64,000 bases of DNA from Lentimicrobiaceae bacterium. GTDB taxonomy: Bacteria > Bacteroidota > Bacteroidia > Bacteroidales > JALOCA01. Positions within the stretch are counted from its first letter, which is position 1; each line of letters begins with the position of its first letter. The position numbers and the translations under genes were made by a program. This document shows positions 61,151 to 64,000 of this stretch, piece after piece. The DNA is taken from assembly GCA_023227965.1 (NCBI GenBank), contig JALOCA010000008.1, positions 1 through 64,000 on the forward strand, read 5' to 3'. Below the pieces are notes generated by a model. The model was not told where the DNA came from and did not search any database. It worked only from the letters and a program-made list of their open reading frames with translations.

Positions 61151-62443
61151 ATGAAAAAAAAGATTGCTTTCCATACTTTTGGGTGTAAATTAAATTTTTC
61201 GGAAACTTCTTCCATATTAAGACAATTTATTGAAAAAGATTACCATGTGGTTGATATGTCTGAAGTCGCCGATATTTATGTGATTAATACCTGTACTGTA
61301 ACAGATAATGCTGAAAAAAAATGTATTACGGCAATTAAACAAGCTAAAAAACGTAATCCGGATGCAAGAATAGCAGTTATAGGTTGTTTTTCTCAGGTTA
61401 ACGCTTCCGAAATTGCCAACATCGGGGGCGTAGATATCATCATGGGTAATGTTGACAAATTTGATTTACAACAAAAAATAGAAGAATTAGGAGAACCGCA
61501 TTCTCCTGAAATTTATAATCAGAGTATCAATAAAGAAACCAAATTTATTCCTTCTTTTTCGGCAAATGACCGTACTCGTTCGTTTTTTAAAGTACAGGAT
61601 GGATGCGATTATTTTTGCACTTATTGTGCCATCCCCCATGCCCGTGGAAGAAGCAGGAGCGATACGATTAAAAACACCGTGGAAACTGCTAAGGCAATTG
61701 CAGCAAAAGGAATAAAAGAAATTGTACTTACCGGGATCAATCTGGGCGAATTTGGAAAAAATAACGACGAAAACCTGCTGATGCTCATTAAAGAACTCGA
61801 AAAAATAAAAAATATCCAACGCATCCGGATATCCTCCATTGAACCCAATTTGATCAACGAAAAATTGATCGAATTTATGTCTCATTCACAAACGTTTTTG
61901 CCACATTTTCACATTCCGCTGCAATCTGGCTCTAATACAGTGTTGAAAGCAATGAACAGAAAATATACAAGAGAATTATTTGCCGATAAAGTAGAAAAAA
62001 TTAGAAAACTTATACCACATTGCTGTATTGCTTGTGATATAATAGTCGGTTTTCCGGGTGAAACTGACGCCCATTTTACCGAAACTTCTGATTTTTTAAA
62101 GCAAACACCCATTTCATACGCACATGTTTTTTCTTATTCAGAAAGGAAACATACTGCATCCCAGCATATTTTTCCTAAAATACCCGCAAAAACTATTAAA
62201 GAGCGTAGCAAATCTCTTCATTTATTTTCGGAGGAGAAGAAAATGGAATTTTACAGGCAAAATATTGGATACGAAGCCCGTGTTTTGTGGGAAAGTGATA
62301 CTGAAAATGGCTTCATGTACGGCTTTAGTGATAACTATCTCAGGGTAAAAACAAAATTTAATCCTATTTTGATTAATGAAATTAATAACATACATTTGAC
62401 AATCATTGATTCTGATGGAATTTTTATCTGGAATCAGGAGTAA
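61151..62443 (+). CDS. mtaB: tRNA t6A37 methylthiotransferase
   Basis: 430 residues from ATG 61151, preceded by TATCTTTG (61139-61146), a -7 box. Radical SAM methylthiotransferase: N-terminal cluster Cys12, Cys48 and Cys79 (FGCKLN, NTCTVT, IGCFSQ), radical SAM cluster C152, C156, C159 (GCDYFCTYC), and a short C-terminal TRAM-like region. The FGCKLNFSE opening is typical of MtaB, in contrast to MiaB (GCQMN). It turns t6A into ms2t6A at position 37 of ANN-decoding tRNAs. Confidence 0.9.
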   Translation: MKKKIAFHTFGCKLNFSETSSILRQFIEKDYHVVDMSEVADIYVINTCTVTDNAEKKCITAIKQAKKRNPDARIAVIGCFSQVNASEIANIGGVDIIMGNVDKFDLQQKIEELGEPHSPEIYNQSINKETKFIPSFSANDRTRSFFKVQDGCDYFCTYCAIPHARGRSRSDTIKNTVETAKAIAAKGIKEIVLTGINLGEFGKNNDENLLMLIKELEKIKNIQRIRISSIEPNLINEKLIEFMSHSQTFLPHFHIPLQSGSNTVLKAMNRKYTRELFADKVEKIRKLIPHCCIACDIIVGFPGETDAHFTETSDFLKQTPISYAHVFSYSERKHTASQHIFPKIPAKTIKERSKSLHLFSEEKKMEFYRQNIGYEARVLWESDTENGFMYGFSDNYLRVKTKFNPILINEINNIHLTIIDSDGIFIWNQE

Positions 62444-62527
62444 CGACTCTGCTTTTCAATAAAAAAAATGAAAGAAAAATCCTCAGTAAAAGAATCACTT
62501 ACTCAATAATTTTATCTATATAGTCTG

Positions 62528-63328
62528 ATGGAATATCTTGAAAAATTATGCCAGGAAGTTATACTGATTAGCAAAGAAGCCGGTAGCTATATTTTATCTG
62601 AAAAGCAGAATATTAATCAAAATTCTATTGAAAAAAAAGGGATTAACGACCTGGTAACCTTTGTGGACAAAACATCGGAAAAAAAGATAAAGCAAAAGCT
62701 AACATTATTGCTGCCCAAAGCAGGAATAATTGCAGAAGAATCAGCTTCCGAAGCTGAATTAAACACGAAATATACCTGGCTGATTGACCCCCTTGATGGA
62801 ACAACCAACTTTGTACATGGAGTTCCTTTTTACTCGGTGAGTATAGCCTTAGCCTGCCAAAACGAAATTGTTTTAGGGGTGGTGTACGAGCCCAACCGCA
62901 ACGAATGTTTTTATTCATGGAAAGGAGCCCCGGCTTTTTTAAACGATAATGTAATCCGAATTTCTCCTACTAAAAAACTGGCTGAGGCGTTGATAGGCAC
63001 GGGTTTTCCCTACTCCGACTTTTCCGTTTTACCCCAATATCTTAACGTATTTACCTATCTTTTACAACATTCAAGAGGCATTAGGCGCCCGGGTTCGGCA
63101 GCCGTTGATCTTGCTTATGTAGCTTGCGGACGCTTCGATGCATTTTTTGAATACGGACTACATCCCTGGGATGTTGCAGCCGGTGCATTCCTGGTACAGC
63201 AGGCAGGCGGTACTGCCGGTACATTCAACAATACCTGCAATTACATTTTTGGTAAAGAAATTATCGCAGCTAACTCATTTATTTTTAATGAATTGCTGAC
63301 TGTTTTTGGAAAAAAATATTTTATATAA
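62528..63328 (+). CDS. Inositol monophosphatase family protein
   Basis: 266 residues. Metal-binding motifs: EE at 70-71, DPLDGTTNF from 87, and the second WDVAAG motif near 218. Hydrolyses a sugar or inositol monophosphate with Mg2+. Closest in layout to SuhB-type enzymes; the actual substrate is open. Confidence 0.88.
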   Translation: MEYLEKLCQEVILISKEAGSYILSEKQNINQNSIEKKGINDLVTFVDKTSEKKIKQKLTLLLPKAGIIAEESASEAELNTKYTWLIDPLDGTTNFVHGVPFYSVSIALACQNEIVLGVVYEPNRNECFYSWKGAPAFLNDNVIRISPTKKLAEALIGTGFPYSDFSVLPQYLNVFTYLLQHSRGIRRPGSAAVDLAYVACGRFDAFFEYGLHPWDVAAGAFLVQQAGGTAGTFNNTCNYIFGKEIIAANSFIFNELLTVFGKKYFI

Positions 63329-63347
63329 ATTTATTCCAATATTTTTA

Positions 63348-64000
63348 ATGAATAAGATAAGACTATTAATTGCATTATTTTTATTTACTTGTTGTATAAA
63401 TGCATCGCTTTTAGCTCAGGTTTCGATAAAAACAGGAAGAACAAAAGTTGTTTATATATTTGATATAAAAAAAGAAATAGCTCCGCCAGTTGTACGCAGT
63501 ACACAAAAAGCATTCAGAGATGCAGTACAATTAAATGCAGATATTATTTTAATTTATTTAAATACATATGGTGGATTGTTAGATGCAGCCGATTCCATCC
63601 GTACGATGATACTGCGTTCAAAAAAGCCTGTTTATGTATTTATAAATCACAATGCCGCTTCAGCCGGAGCACTAATTTCGCTTGCATGCGACAGTATTTA
63701 TATGAGCCCTGGCGCCAATATTGGTGCTGCTACTGTTGTTGACCAGGAAGGCAGACCGTTACCTGACAAATACCAATCGTACATGCGTTCGCTAATGCGT
63801 AGTACTGCAGAAGTTAATGGGCGTAATCCACAGATAGCCCAAGCGATGGTTGACCCCAGAATAAAAATTCCGGGAGTTACCGATTCGGGGCAGGTGGTAA
63901 CATTTACAACCTCGGAAGCCATTAAAAATAATTTTTGCGAAGGAGAAGCCTCTTCTGTTGATGAAGTGCTTAAATTGGCAGGAATTTCTAACTATAAAAT
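63348..64000 (+). CDS. NfeD/SppA-type membrane serine protease, 5' part
   Basis: Open from ATG 63348 to the window end (217 codons). Signal peptide about 1-24 (SLLAQ), then a ClpP/crotonase-like protease domain: YLNTYGGLLDAADSI, and the nucleophile Ser in NAASAGALISLAC, followed by SPGANIGAA. This is the N-terminal part of NfeD1b-like proteins, which cleave membrane proteins such as stomatin partners. Its C-terminal membrane and OB parts lie beyond the window. Confidence 0.85.
   Translation, partial: MNKIRLLIALFLFTCCINASLLAQVSIKTGRTKVVYIFDIKKEIAPPVVRSTQKAFRDAVQLNADIILIYLNTYGGLLDAADSIRTMILRSKKPVYVFINHNAASAGALISLACDSIYMSPGANIGAATVVDQEGRPLPDKYQSYMRSLMRSTAEVNGRNPQIAQAMVDPRIKIPGVTDSGQVVTFTTSEAIKNNFCEGEASSVDEVLKLAGISNYK

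Overview
The window looks like a chromosomal segment of a Bacteroidota bacterium, probably Bacteroidales-like. It is AT-rich and its recognisable promoters have the Bacteroidetes form (TTTG or TTG, a 17-18 bp gap, then TAnnTTTG). It also encodes a secreted C10 protease ending in a Por-type (T9SS) sorting tail, WbqC, an OmpA protein with thrombospondin type-3 repeats, a DUF3127 protein and a fused E1 alpha/beta dehydrogenase. A four-subunit 2-oxoacid:ferredoxin oxidoreductase suggests an anaerobic or microaerobic life, and CcmF implies c-type cytochromes.

Bases 1-22278 are an accessory region and the main interest. Every gene there reads rightward, and genes are separated by about 135-bp or about 290-bp folded sites. 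For ten consecutive units the first 7-9 bases after a G|TT point are the reverse complement of the bases at the end of the same unit. This is what integron gene cassettes look like, and I read the region as an integron-like cassette array without a complete integrase in view. About 13 cassettes carry a serine hydrolase, an NAD(P)-binding protein, small membrane proteins, a CcrA-like B1 metallo-beta-lactamase, a three-gene Detocs-type defence system (TPR/GHKL kinase, stand-alone receiver, receiver-nucleosidase), two S41 peptidases, secreted proteins, an MntA/HepT toxin-antitoxin pair, a methyltransferase and an RsgA GTPase.

The sites are of two kinds. One is attC-like. The other is composite: a double hairpin, then the last about 45 codons of a tyrosine recombinase, a Bacteroidetes-type promoter, another hairpin and the G|TT point. 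Four composite sites are whole and others survive as halves. They look like repeated copies of an integrase 3' end plus an attI-like site, with a promoter aimed at the next cassette. A second, two-cassette array in the opposite orientation lies at 49.5-51.0 kb between core genes, with the same attI-like hairpin at its entry end.

From 22.4 to 49.5 kb and from 51.3 kb to the end the genes are ordinary core functions: cytochrome c assembly (ccmF), a POT peptide transporter facing a dipeptidyl peptidase IV, DUF3127, a polyferredoxin, a nuclease/phosphatase-fold protein, WbqC, two thioredoxins, OmpA, a C10 protease, an rRNA-type methyltransferase, DMT transporters, a saccharopine dehydrogenase-like protein, tRNA-Met, -Pro and -Ser, a fused branched-chain-type E1, a HAD hydrolase, a fused aconitase-family enzyme, a metallophosphoesterase, the korDABC-type operon, TIGR02757, lipoate ligase, two histidine kinases, mtaB, an inositol monophosphatase and the start of an NfeD-type protease.
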